From RCIO01 sp964629765 (GTDB lineage Bacteria; Pseudomonadota; Alphaproteobacteria; Rhizobiales; Rhizobiaceae), in the NCBI GenBank assembly GCA_964629765.1, contig CAZVTK010000003.1, positions 1 to 64,000 on the forward strand: a stretch of 64,000 bases of DNA. The letters are read 5' to 3'. Below the pieces are notes generated by a model, which saw nothing but the letters and a program-made list of their open reading frames with translations, made no database searches and was not told where the DNA came from. Below, in pieces: positions 8,832-16,006 of the stretch (the stretch's first letter is position 1; each line of letters begins with the position of its first letter). The position numbers were made by a program, and so were the translations under genes.

Positions 8832-9296
8832 TCACGCCGCGCCGAGCCACGGGCCGATCGCCCGGAACGGCAACTCCAGCCCGTAGAGAAACACCAGCGT
8901 CGCGAAGGCGGTCAGCGCGGCGGCGATGATCGCGGCCATGGGAAGCGTCATCTTGCGCGAGGCGAAGCTGGCAACGATTGCGGTGATGAAGATCGACGGA
9001 ACGAAACCGAGGCCGCGCACGAAGATGCCGAACAGGATCGGCGCGCCGAGGATGAGCACCATGCCGCGCAGCGGAAAGCTGCCGACCGGGTCGCTGGTCG
9101 TGTTGACCGCGCTGGCGATGATGATGCCGCCGAGCAGGATCAGGATGGCGCACAGCACCAGCGGAAAATAGCCCGGCCCCATGCGGAACGCCGTGCCGAT
9201 GGGCAGGCTCAGCGCCTGCACGCCGAAGAAGATGCCGGCGAGGATGAAGAGGGCGCCGGCTAGACCGTTGGCGCGGTCGACCTTGAAAGAATCCAT
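8832..9296 (-). CDS. tctB: Tripartite tricarboxylate transporter small permease TctB
   Basis: The 154-residue small membrane subunit of the TTT transporter, with four predicted helices (LAGALFILAGIFFGVQALS; YFPLVLCAILILLGGIIIAS; MVLILGAPILFGIFV; and the C-terminal MAAIIAAALTAFATLVFLYGL). The motif GTAFRMGPGYFPL after the first helix is characteristic of TctB. The frame is open further upstream, but the ATG at 9296 has a strong GGGGGAG ribosome-binding site and gives the expected N-terminus MDSFKVDRANGL. It lies between tctC and tctA in the usual order. Confidence 0.92.
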   Translation of the reverse strand: MDSFKVDRANGLAGALFILAGIFFGVQALSLPIGTAFRMGPGYFPLVLCAILILLGGIIIASAVNTTSDPVGSFPLRGMVLILGAPILFGIFVRGLGFVPSIFITAIVASFASRKMTLPMAAIIAAALTAFATLVFLYGLELPFRAIGPWLGAA

Positions 9297-9433
9297 GTTC
9301 GTCTCCCCCGAAGGACGCGCCTCCTTCGGGCCGCCCAAATTGTTGAGCGCCGCCGCGTTCCTCCCGCGGCGGCGCCCGTTCCCCTTGTAAGGCCGGACAG
9401 TTCAGGAGCTGGCGTCCGGCCCCCGGAGATGCG

Positions 9434-10411
9434 TCAGTCGGCGTACTGGCCGGCAGCGTCGATGACCGGCTTCCAGCGCGCGATCTCGGACTCCAGCTTG
9501 GCCTTCAGCGCCGCCGGCGTGGCGTCGGCCTCGGGCGACGGCACGGTGCCGAGTTCGGCGAAGCGGGCCACCACGTTCGGGTCCTTCAGCGCGAGCTGCA
9601 AGGACTTCGACAGGCGCTCGGTGATCGCCGCGCTGGTGCCCTTGGGTGCGTAGACGCCGTGCCAGATCGCGACTTCCATGTTCGGCAGGCCGCTCTCGGC
9701 CACGGTCGGCAGATTCGGCAGCACGTCGAGACGGGCCGGCGAGGTCACGGCATAGGCTTTTACGGTGCCGCCCTGGATCTGCTTGGTGGTGTTGGTGGTC
9801 TGGTCGCACATGATGTCGACCTGGCTGCCGAGCAGGTCGGTCATGGCCGGGCCGGTGCCCTTGTAGGGAACTGTCACCAGCGGGGTCTCGATCGCCGACA
9901 TGAACAGCATGCCGCACAGATGCGAGGCCGCGCCGATGCCGGCATTGGCGACGGTGATCTTGTCGGCATTGGCCTTGGCGTAGTCGATCAGGCCCTTGAG
10001 GTCCGTCGGCTCGAGGTCCTTGCGGCCGAGCAGGGTCATCGGCACTTCGGTGACGAGGCCGACATACTCGAAGGATTCCAGCGTCTTATAGGGCAGGTTG
10101 CGGTACAGCGTCTCGGACGTCGCCATGCCGATATGGTGCAGCAGCAGCGTGTAGCCGTCATTGGCGGCGTCGGCCACCTGCTTGGCGCCCAGCGTGCCGC
10201 CGGCGCCGCCGACATTCTCGACGAGGACCTGGCGGCCGAGATCCTTGGACATGGCCTCCGCCACGAGGCGGGTCACGGTGTCGGTCGGGCCGCCCGCCGC
10301 GAAGGGCACGACGATGGTGATGTTGCGCGCGGGATAGTCCTGCGCCTGCGCGACCGAAGCGGTCAGGCTGAAAGCAGCGGCGGCGGCGAGCGCCGCGATC
10401 ATCTTCTTCAT
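9434..10411 (-). CDS. tctC: Tripartite tricarboxylate transporter substrate-binding protein TctC
   Basis: A 325-residue periplasmic binding protein of the Bug/TctC family. The signal peptide is clear: MKKMIAALAAAAAFSLTASVAQA, with cleavage probably after AQA before QDYPARNITIVVPFAAGG. The segment IVVPFAAGGPTDTVTRLVAE and the later GGAGGTLGAKQVADAANDGYTLL are the Bug ligand-loop signatures, and the C-terminal half has VPYKGTGPAMTDLLGSQVDIMCD. It is the first gene of the tctCBA operon, so its promoter should lie in the 240 bases between its start and the insertion element at 10653. Family members bind carboxylates; the ligand here is unknown. Confidence 0.93.
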   Translation of the reverse strand: MKKMIAALAAAAAFSLTASVAQAQDYPARNITIVVPFAAGGPTDTVTRLVAEAMSKDLGRQVLVENVGGAGGTLGAKQVADAANDGYTLLLHHIGMATSETLYRNLPYKTLESFEYVGLVTEVPMTLLGRKDLEPTDLKGLIDYAKANADKITVANAGIGAASHLCGMLFMSAIETPLVTVPYKGTGPAMTDLLGSQVDIMCDQTTNTTKQIQGGTVKAYAVTSPARLDVLPNLPTVAESGLPNMEVAIWHGVYAPKGTSAAITERLSKSLQLALKDPNVVARFAELGTVPSPEADATPAALKAKLESEIARWKPVIDAAGQYAD

Positions 10412-10652
10412 GGAAGTCCTCCCGGGACAGGCTTGTTGCTTCGGGAACCGGCATCGCTGCCGGCCGCCTTGGGAGGAACAGTGAACGTGACGGCGCCGGA
10501 TTCAATCGTTCTTAATCGAATGGCGCAGGCTTGCGCCGCATTTGACGGCGTAATGGGTGGAAAAGGTGACATCCGGGCGCGGGCGTGTTTCCATTTCCAC
10601 CCCTGCCGACCGAAGGGGCGACCGGAGGGGCCAGCCGGAGGGTTGCCGCGCC

Positions 10653-11722
10653 TAGGTAGGGGGCTCATTTGATCCATTGCGTTGCAAGAGCAACGAGGGC
10701 GATTGCGGCGAGGTAGTTGACGGCAAGGCGATCATAGCGGGTCGCGATGCGCCTCCAGTTTTTGAGCTTTCCGAACATGCGCTCGATGATGTTTCGGCGC
10801 CTGTAGGCGGCTCGATTGAGCGGATAGGCGACGTCACGGCTTGCGCGTCCTGGAATGACCGCCTCGATACCCCGTTCGCCGAGCCAGCCACGCAATCGAT
10901 CCGCGTCGTATGCCTTGTCGGCGATCAGGCGGCGGGTTGGAGCCATGGTTTCCAGCATGGGCTGGGCCATGGCGATATCGGCAATGTTGCCAGGTGTCAG
11001 CGCGATGACGACGATGCGGCCGCAAGTATCGGCCAGACAATGGATTTTCGTTGTTCTGCCGCCGCGCGAGACGCCGACCGCCTGCGCCCACTCCCCCCTT
11101 TTCCGCCTGCGGCGGAACGGTGAGCTTTCACGTGGGAACTGTCGAGCATCAGTTCGTCCGGGATCGAACCGGCGGCGGCCACCTTGGCGAAGATGCGCTG
11201 CCACAGCGCCGTGCTGTCGTGGCGGTTGGCTCCGGTCAAGACGACAGCGAGAGGGATGCCGGCGCGGTCGACCATGATGTGGCGCTTGGTGCCCGGCTTG
11301 CCGCGATCGGTCGGGTTCGGACCTGTCGCGTCGCCCCCTTTTTTGCGGGAACGGACGAAGCATCGACCGAGGCCCGCGACCAGTCGATCTGACCTGCGAG
11401 ATTCAGTCGGTCGAGCATGTGGCGGTGGATCTTGTCCCACAGACCTGCATCCTGCCAGTCGCGCAGCCGACGCCAGCAGGTCATGCCCGAGCAGCCGGCA
11501 ACCTCGAACGGCAGGCGCTCCCACGGTATGCCCGTATAGAGCACAAACAGGATGCCGATCAGCGCATCGCGGGCTGCAACCGGCGGATGGCCACCCTGCG
11601 GGCGCGCAGCGGGAACAGGTAACGACCAGGCGATCTCTGCCCACAAATCATCAGGAAGGAGTTTCTTGGCCATGCCAGCAAGCTCATGACAGCATGCTTA
11701 ATAATGGGTTTGTGAGAGACTC
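10653..11722 (-). mobile_element. IS5-family insertion element, apparently hybrid and inactive
   Basis: About 1.07 kb occupied by an IS5-family transposase gene on the - strand. The right end (about 11700-11722, reading outward-in GAGTCTCTCACAAACCC) and the left end (about 10653-10680, GGTAGGGGGCTCATTTGATCC) do not form a good terminal inverted repeat. TTA flanks the right end as a possible target duplication, but no copy is seen at the left. Together with the two-part protein structure, this suggests the element was produced by recombination between two different IS5 members. The right end abuts the stop codon of a truncated sugar ABC ATPase. Boundaries are estimates. Confidence 0.7.
10665..11673 (-). 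pseudogene. IS5-family transposase, two frame changes, chimeric
   Basis: The protein must be read in three frames. Block 1 (MAKKLLPDDLWAEI to DWSRASVDASSVPAKKG) carries a first DDE aspartate. At an A6G run (11338-11344) a -1 shift joins it to block 2 (GGDATGPNPTDRGKPGTKRHIMVDRAGIP...). Block 2 is then followed by a second, different first-aspartate region (ELMLDSSHVKAHRSAAGGKGG). At an A4G6 run (11093-11102) another -1 shift leads to EWAQAVGVSRGGRTTKIH...IIERMFGKLKNWRRIATRYDRL, with the second Asp and Glu regions. A normal IS5 transposase has one such Asp region and one shift site, so this looks like the front of one subgroup joined to the back of another. It is probably non-functional. Confidence 0.75.
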
Positions 11723-11905
11723 TTAATGCACAGCCGCGTGCAAGATGCGCTCGGCGCGCGAGAACTCGGCGGCGATGGTGCCGCCCTTGGCGACGAGGAT
11801 GCGGTCCGACAGGTCGAGGATCTCCGGCAGGTAGGACGAGATGAGAATCACGCCGGCGCCGCCTTCGGCAAAGGAGCGGACGATCTGCCGGTACTGGCGC
11901 AAGCC
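11723..11905 (-). pseudogene. C-terminal remnant of a sugar ABC transporter ATP-binding protein (RbsA/MglA type)
   Basis: About 60 residues remain, from YRQIVRSFAEGGAGVILISSYLPEILDLSDRILV to the natural-looking end ERILHAAVH and a TAA stop. This corresponds to the C-terminal tail after the second ATPase domain of monosaccharide (CUT2) importers. Everything upstream, including both Walker motifs, is gone, and the sequence before it is not homologous. The stop codon touches the right end of the IS5-like element, so the gene was probably cut during mobile-element activity. No permease or binding-protein partner is nearby. Confidence 0.6.
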
Positions 11906-12009
11906 CGCGTCACGGACGGGCTGTATCGGGGTCCCTCGTCCCTCGTCCCGCGCCGCGGCTCCCGACAATGACAGCAATGCTTGGCTCGACCGATAAGCCC
12001 ACTCCGAAG

Positions 12010-12274
12010 TCAGGAAAGTTCGGCGCGGCCAGCACCGCCAGCACCCGTCGCTTCCCGCAAGCCCGCCCAGGTGGCGGTCAGCCCGTCCAGAGCCTCGCCA
12101 CCCGTGTGAGCCAGCATCGCGAGCACGACGGGTTCCACCTGGTCCGCCGTCTCGCTCAGGGCACGAAGGGTCGCGACAGCGCCCTCCCAGCAAGCGCAGC
12201 TCAGGTTCCATCTCCAGCAGGAGATCAACGATATCCTCGCGTTTCTGCCCGGTTCCACCGCTCTTCCCAGCCAT
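12010..12274 (-). pseudogene. Frameshifted small gene of unknown function with a strong RBS
   Basis: Starting at an ATG at 12274 with a near-ideal GGAGGTG ribosome-binding site five bases upstream, the frame reads MAGKSGGTGQKREDIVDLLLEMEPELRLL. At about 12186-12195 it must shift frame to continue as EGAVATLRALSETADQVEPVVLAMLAHTGGEALDGL and end at about 12010. Joined, this is an acidic, helical protein of roughly 85-88 residues. I do not recognise the family. The clean start signal and plausible protein on both sides of the shift suggest a recently broken gene rather than noise. Confidence 0.4.
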
Positions 12275-12529
12275 GTCGCACCTCCGTGACGACACGCACG
12301 CTTCCTTCGACGAGGAAGTCCATAGGCGACTTTGAATGGCCTCGATCACCATGCCGGACTCACGATCAAGGCATCCGGCGAACTCGCTATGATGGACCCG
12401 TCGCTGCCTGGCGCGTCCTCCCCGGTCTTTGGCCGAAAGTCCGCCATCGGGACCTCGGCATAGTGCGGGGCGTGCATGCGAGGCGGCCTCCGGGGTCGGG
12501 ATTTTGATACGCGGCGACCGCCCTTATAC

Positions 12530-12800
12530 TGCCATGTCCCCGCGGAAGGTTTCGCGTGGACTTGGGTGAGCTCGGGCATGAGCTTCGACCGCCGCCGATC
12601 CTCTCGCCTGCGCCCAGTTCCCGGCGTACAGGCGCACGGCGTCGTAGCCGCCGTCATAACCGAGTGCGCGCAATTCCTCGGATCTGGATCAGGGTCAGTT
12701 GCTCGCGGGCCGCATTGCAGCGATTGCCGTTCAAGAGCCCGTCGAGCTGGCCCTTTCCGGCGTTGACCGCAGCTCCGGACGCGCTTCCTGGCCAGCCGAT
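12530..12800 (-). pseudogene. Remnant of an IS21-family transposase (IstA)
   Basis: On the - strand, KGQLDGLLNGNRCNAAREQLTLIQI is followed after a frame change by EELRALGYDGGYDAVRLYAGNW. This is the stretch just ahead of the catalytic domain in IS21 IstA proteins (LTLIRLFEELRALGYDGGYDAVRRYARAW in typical members, from memory). The catalytic core and the istB partner are absent. It indicates that at least two families of insertion sequence have decayed in this 2-kb stretch. Confidence 0.5.
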
Positions 12801-12882
12801 CATTTGACCGTTCTTGCAATAGACAAGATTGCCGCGTGGTCGGCATACTGCGGATAACGAGCAGAATGCAGGAGAAGAGGCC

Positions 12883-13668
12883 ATGGCGGGGAAACAGGCC
12901 AAGCGAAAGGCAGTCGACATGCCGCCGTTCTATTCTGCGCCGGAGGCGCTGAATCCGTCGCGACATGGCGCCAGCGGGCTGTTGATACCCCGAGGTTTCG
13001 CTTTTGCCGCGGGTGGTCACGCCATACCGCTGGCTGCCGGCGAGATGCCGGCCGCGATGCGCTCCTACCCGATCGTGTTCGGAGGGCCGGAGCACATGCC
13101 CGTAGCGATCACCGGGATCCGCGCCGGCGAGAATCTCTTCGTCGAGGCCGACGGGGCATGGTCCGCGCCGCACTATGTGCCGGCCTACGTGCGTCGCTAC
13201 CCGTTCATTCTGGCGGGTGCTGCCGAAGCGGAAAAGTTGACGCTGTGCATTGAACCGGACGCGGAGCGCGTTGTCTCTCTTCTACGTCCCGCAGTTGCCG
13301 GAACGATGCAGGGCGAAGCATTTTTTTCAGGCAACGAGCCGACCGAAACGACGCGAAGGGCGCTCGCCTTCTGCGAGGAATTTCAGGGCATGATCAACGC
13401 AACCCGTCGGATGACAGCACTGATCGCCGACGCCGGCCTGCTGCACCAGCGTCAGGGCCGCGTCACGCTTACAGGCGGCGAAACGGTCAACATCACCGAC
13501 TTCTCGGTGGTAGACGAGGCCGCGTTCAATGCGCTACCCGACGAACGTTATCTCGAGCTGCGCCGGGCTGGCGCCCTCGCCCTTGTCTACTGCCATCTTG
13601 CCTCGATGAACTCCTGGCAGTCGCTCATCTACCAGGCCGGTCTCAGAACTGGCCGGGAGGCAGCTTGA
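12883..13668 (+). CDS. SapC family protein
   Basis: A 261-residue protein with the SapC family layout: an N-terminal region FYSAPEALNPSRHGASGLLIP, then FAAGGHAIPLAAGEMPAAMRSYPIVF, then the YVPAYVRRYPFILA motif near residue 110, and a C-terminal region ending in LASMNSWQSLIYQAGLR. The family is named for a Campylobacter protein linked to S-layer secretion; its biochemical role is not established. No signal peptide is seen. The frame is open upstream to 12829, but the ATG at 12883 has GGAGAAGAGG just before it. It converges on the next gene with a 26-base 3' overlap and lies beside a giant secreted adhesin, which suggests a surface-related role (inference). Confidence 0.85.
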   Translation: MAGKQAKRKAVDMPPFYSAPEALNPSRHGASGLLIPRGFAFAAGGHAIPLAAGEMPAAMRSYPIVFGGPEHMPVAITGIRAGENLFVEADGAWSAPHYVPAYVRRYPFILAGAAEAEKLTLCIEPDAERVVSLLRPAVAGTMQGEAFFSGNEPTETTRRALAFCEEFQGMINATRRMTALIADAGLLHQRQGRVTLTGGETVNITDFSVVDEAAFNALPDERYLELRRAGALALVYCHLASMNSWQSLIYQAGLRTGREAA

Positions 13669-14302
13669 AGATATCCGGGTTCTCCGGATCTTCGGTGTAG
13701 TAGAGGGTCAAGGCAGTCGGCACAAACTCCCCGCCAGATGCCGGTGCCGCGCCGTGCAGAACCAGAAGGGTCATGCGCCCCTGCGCGTCGCTGCCGCGGA
13801 AAGCAAGTATGCCGCCGCGGACCGGCTGGTTCATGGACACTGTTTCGGGTGAATAGCCGGCGGTGGAAAAATAGGCCGCCAGGACCTGTGCGTTGGCGCG
13901 CAGCATCGCCGGTGTTATTGCGGGATCGGTCGCGCTCGACCACAGGCATCCCACCTGGATCAGCCTCTTGCCCCTGTAGCCGATCACGTAGGACACATCG
14001 GCTGCTCCGCTCTCGGCGATCATGTCCGGCACCCTGACCGAGAGCACATTGGTACGCTCCGCCTCGTTGACCACAAGCCGGATGTCGCCGTTCTTTACCT
14101 TGAAGTCCTTGACGATGGCTTCGCGAACTTCCTTCTCGGTCATGCCGAAGCGCGCCGAGCGGAAGCCCGTCACTTCAGCGACCTTGTTGTCCGCGCCCGG
14201 CGGCGTAGCGCCCGCGCCCTGCGCTCCGGCGGGAATGCCGCCTCCAAGCAGGCCGGCCGCCGCTGCCGTTCCCGCCAGTGCCAATATCCCCCTGCGGTTC
14301 AT
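13643..14302 (-). CDS. Secreted protein of unknown function
   Basis: A 219-residue protein with an N-terminal export signal MNRRGILALAGTAAAAGLLGGGIPAGAQG. The R-R pair before a hydrophobic stretch is compatible with Tat or Sec export, with cleavage after AGA or AQG. The mature part has GFRSARFGMTEKEVREAIVKDF, a motif common in small periplasmic proteins, but I do not recognise the family. It lies on the same strand as, and 37 bases downstream of, the TpsB stop, so it may be the last gene of the tpsA-tpsB operon. It overlaps the convergent sapC gene by 26 bases. Confidence 0.75.
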   Translation of the reverse strand: MNRRGILALAGTAAAAGLLGGGIPAGAQGAGATPPGADNKVAEVTGFRSARFGMTEKEVREAIVKDFKVKNGDIRLVVNEAERTNVLSVRVPDMIAESGAADVSYVIGYRGKRLIQVGCLWSSATDPAITPAMLRANAQVLAAYFSTAGYSPETVSMNQPVRGGILAFRGSDAQGRMTLLVLHGAAPASGGEFVPTALTLYYTEDPENPDIFKLPPGQF

Positions 14303-14339
14303 CTCAAGCTCCCGATAAAAGCGGCATCTTGTGCCCGGC

Positions 14340-15998
14340 CTACTCGAACGCGAACTTCAATCGCCCATACAGCCTGAAGTCACCCTGATCCGGAACCACC
14401 TGCATGAAAGGGAAAGCGGCGGTCAGGCTGGCGCTCATCTTGCCGTCAGGCTTGTCCCAGCTGACACCGAAGCCCGCAGACGCAATGAACTGCGTGGGCA
14501 ACGCGGCCGAACCGGCCACGCCGGCATCGGAGAACGCGAAAAGCCGCAGCCCGTCGGCCAGATAAGGCATCGCGTGCTGGAGCTCGAGATTGACAAGCGC
14601 GCCATTGTCGGCGCCGAACGTGTTCGCCGGATAGCCCCGCACCGTACCGGCTCCGCCGATCTGGAAGAGTTGGTCCGCGGGGAGCAAGGGCATGAAGCCG
14701 TATTGCGCAGCAACCGTCGCGGTGGCGGTCATATGTCCGCGAAAGGTCAGGCTGGCAGCGGCGGCACCGTTCAACACGACGTGCGGCGTCCACTGGTTCA
14801 GCACCGCATCGTGCCGGCCGAGAGCGGCGGCGTTCAGCGTCGCCCACCACGAAAAATTCTGAATCGCCTCGCTGAACGTAAATCCAACCGTCGCCTTGTA
14901 GGTTTCGCCACGCCCGACGTTCAGCCCGCCATAGTCCGTCAGGGAACTGCCGAATGAAAGCTCGGTGTTGAAGTTGAGCAACCGGCGCGCGTCGGCGATG
15001 AGCGGATGCACGCTGTTGATCGCGAAACTCTGCGATTCGCCCGTGATGCCGAGGATCGTGAACGGCCCGTTGATGATGCTGATGGCATTGCGGCTGTAGC
15101 TGACGCCCAGCCGGTCGCCGCGCCGACCCGCGGCAAAGTTCCAGGACGTGCTGCCGCTGATATTGCCCTGGGCCCCGGTAAGCCGAATGGAAAGACGATC
15201 GTCGAGGCCGAGAAGACCATAGTGAATGAAAGCCAGGCCGAGCTGGTACGTACCGGTGCTGTCATTGCCGAGATTGTCCAGCGAAATCTCGAACCGATTG
15301 CGCTTGGGCTCGATGATCGCGAGCTCTATGTCGGTCAGGCCGGATTCCGCTCCGGGTTGCAGCAGCGCACGCATTTGCGCCAGATGTGTTCGGTTGAAGC
15401 GCGTGACACGCCCGGACAGCGCCGGAGGATCGACGACATCTCCCGCGTTCAGGACGAGGCGCCGGCCAATGAAACTTGGCGTTATGGTTCTGCTGCCGTG
15501 CAATCGCACGTCGCCGACGCGCCCTTCAACGAGATCGATCCTGACGACTCCGTTGTCGACTTCCTGCGGCGGCAGCACCGCGCTTGCCGTCACGATCCCG
15601 CGTTCGCGATAAATCGCGTTGACGGCGGCGACGATGTCGTAGAGCCCGGAAAAGTCTATGTCGCGGCCCTCGAACTGCGCGGCGATCGCTGCCAGCTCCT
15701 CGGCGTTCAGGAAATGCGAGTTGCCGAAGACGATGCGCGTCAGCCGAAAGGTGGGACCGCCCGGCGGCACCTGCATGTCGGCCGCCGGCGGCGGTGCCTC
15801 GACCCCATCCTCCTTTGGCGTTATGAAGGGCGGGTTTTCCAGTTGGTCCTGTATCCGCTGATCCCGCTGAAGCAGTGCGCCCGGATCGACAACCGCCTGC
15901 GCCGCAGATTGCGAAGACCAAACCGCCAGCATGACAGTCGAGCAAAAAGCGGCCTTCGCCAGAGATCTGGCCTTGAACTCAAGACATATGAAGAACAT
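14340..15998 (-). CDS. Two-partner secretion outer-membrane transporter (TpsB, FhaC/ShlB/HecB family)
   Basis: A 552-residue Omp85-superfamily pore that moves the TpsA partner across the outer membrane. The N-terminus has a signal sequence ending at AQA (about residue 34) and a helix/linker rich in Q and R (LLQRDQRIQDQLE). Two POTRA domains follow (about 65-220; FRLTRIVFGNSHFLNAEELAAIA and VRLHGSRTITPSFIGRRLVLNAG), then a beta-barrel. The conserved L6 tetrad VRGY appears in GAGTVRGYPANTFG, and the protein ends with F as final barrel strand (KFAFE). The ATG at 15998 lies 8 bases after the tpsA stop, so the pair is transcribed together with the adhesin first. Earlier in-frame starts would overlap tpsA. 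Confidence 0.92.
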   Translation of the reverse strand: MFFICLEFKARSLAKAAFCSTVMLAVWSSQSAAQAVVDPGALLQRDQRIQDQLENPPFITPKEDGVEAPPPAADMQVPPGGPTFRLTRIVFGNSHFLNAEELAAIAAQFEGRDIDFSGLYDIVAAVNAIYRERGIVTASAVLPPQEVDNGVVRIDLVEGRVGDVRLHGSRTITPSFIGRRLVLNAGDVVDPPALSGRVTRFNRTHLAQMRALLQPGAESGLTDIELAIIEPKRNRFEISLDNLGNDSTGTYQLGLAFIHYGLLGLDDRLSIRLTGAQGNISGSTSWNFAAGRRGDRLGVSYSRNAISIINGPFTILGITGESQSFAINSVHPLIADARRLLNFNTELSFGSSLTDYGGLNVGRGETYKATVGFTFSEAIQNFSWWATLNAAALGRHDAVLNQWTPHVVLNGAAAASLTFRGHMTATATVAAQYGFMPLLPADQLFQIGGAGTVRGYPANTFGADNGALVNLELQHAMPYLADGLRLFAFSDAGVAGSAALPTQFIASAGFGVSWDKPDGKMSASLTAAFPFMQVVPDQGDFRLYGRLKFAFE

Positions 15999-16006
15999 CA
16001 CGCGCA

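Noticed and set aside
11338..11344. Functional programmed frameshift producing an active transposase
   Set aside because: The A6G run is a good -1 slip site, but a second shift is also required, the protein has a duplicated first-aspartate block and the ends do not match, so an active element is unlikely.
12476..12766. A 96-codon + strand ORF in the graveyard region
   Set aside because: The - strand here carries IstA-like sequence; the + frame has no similarity and no ribosome-binding site.
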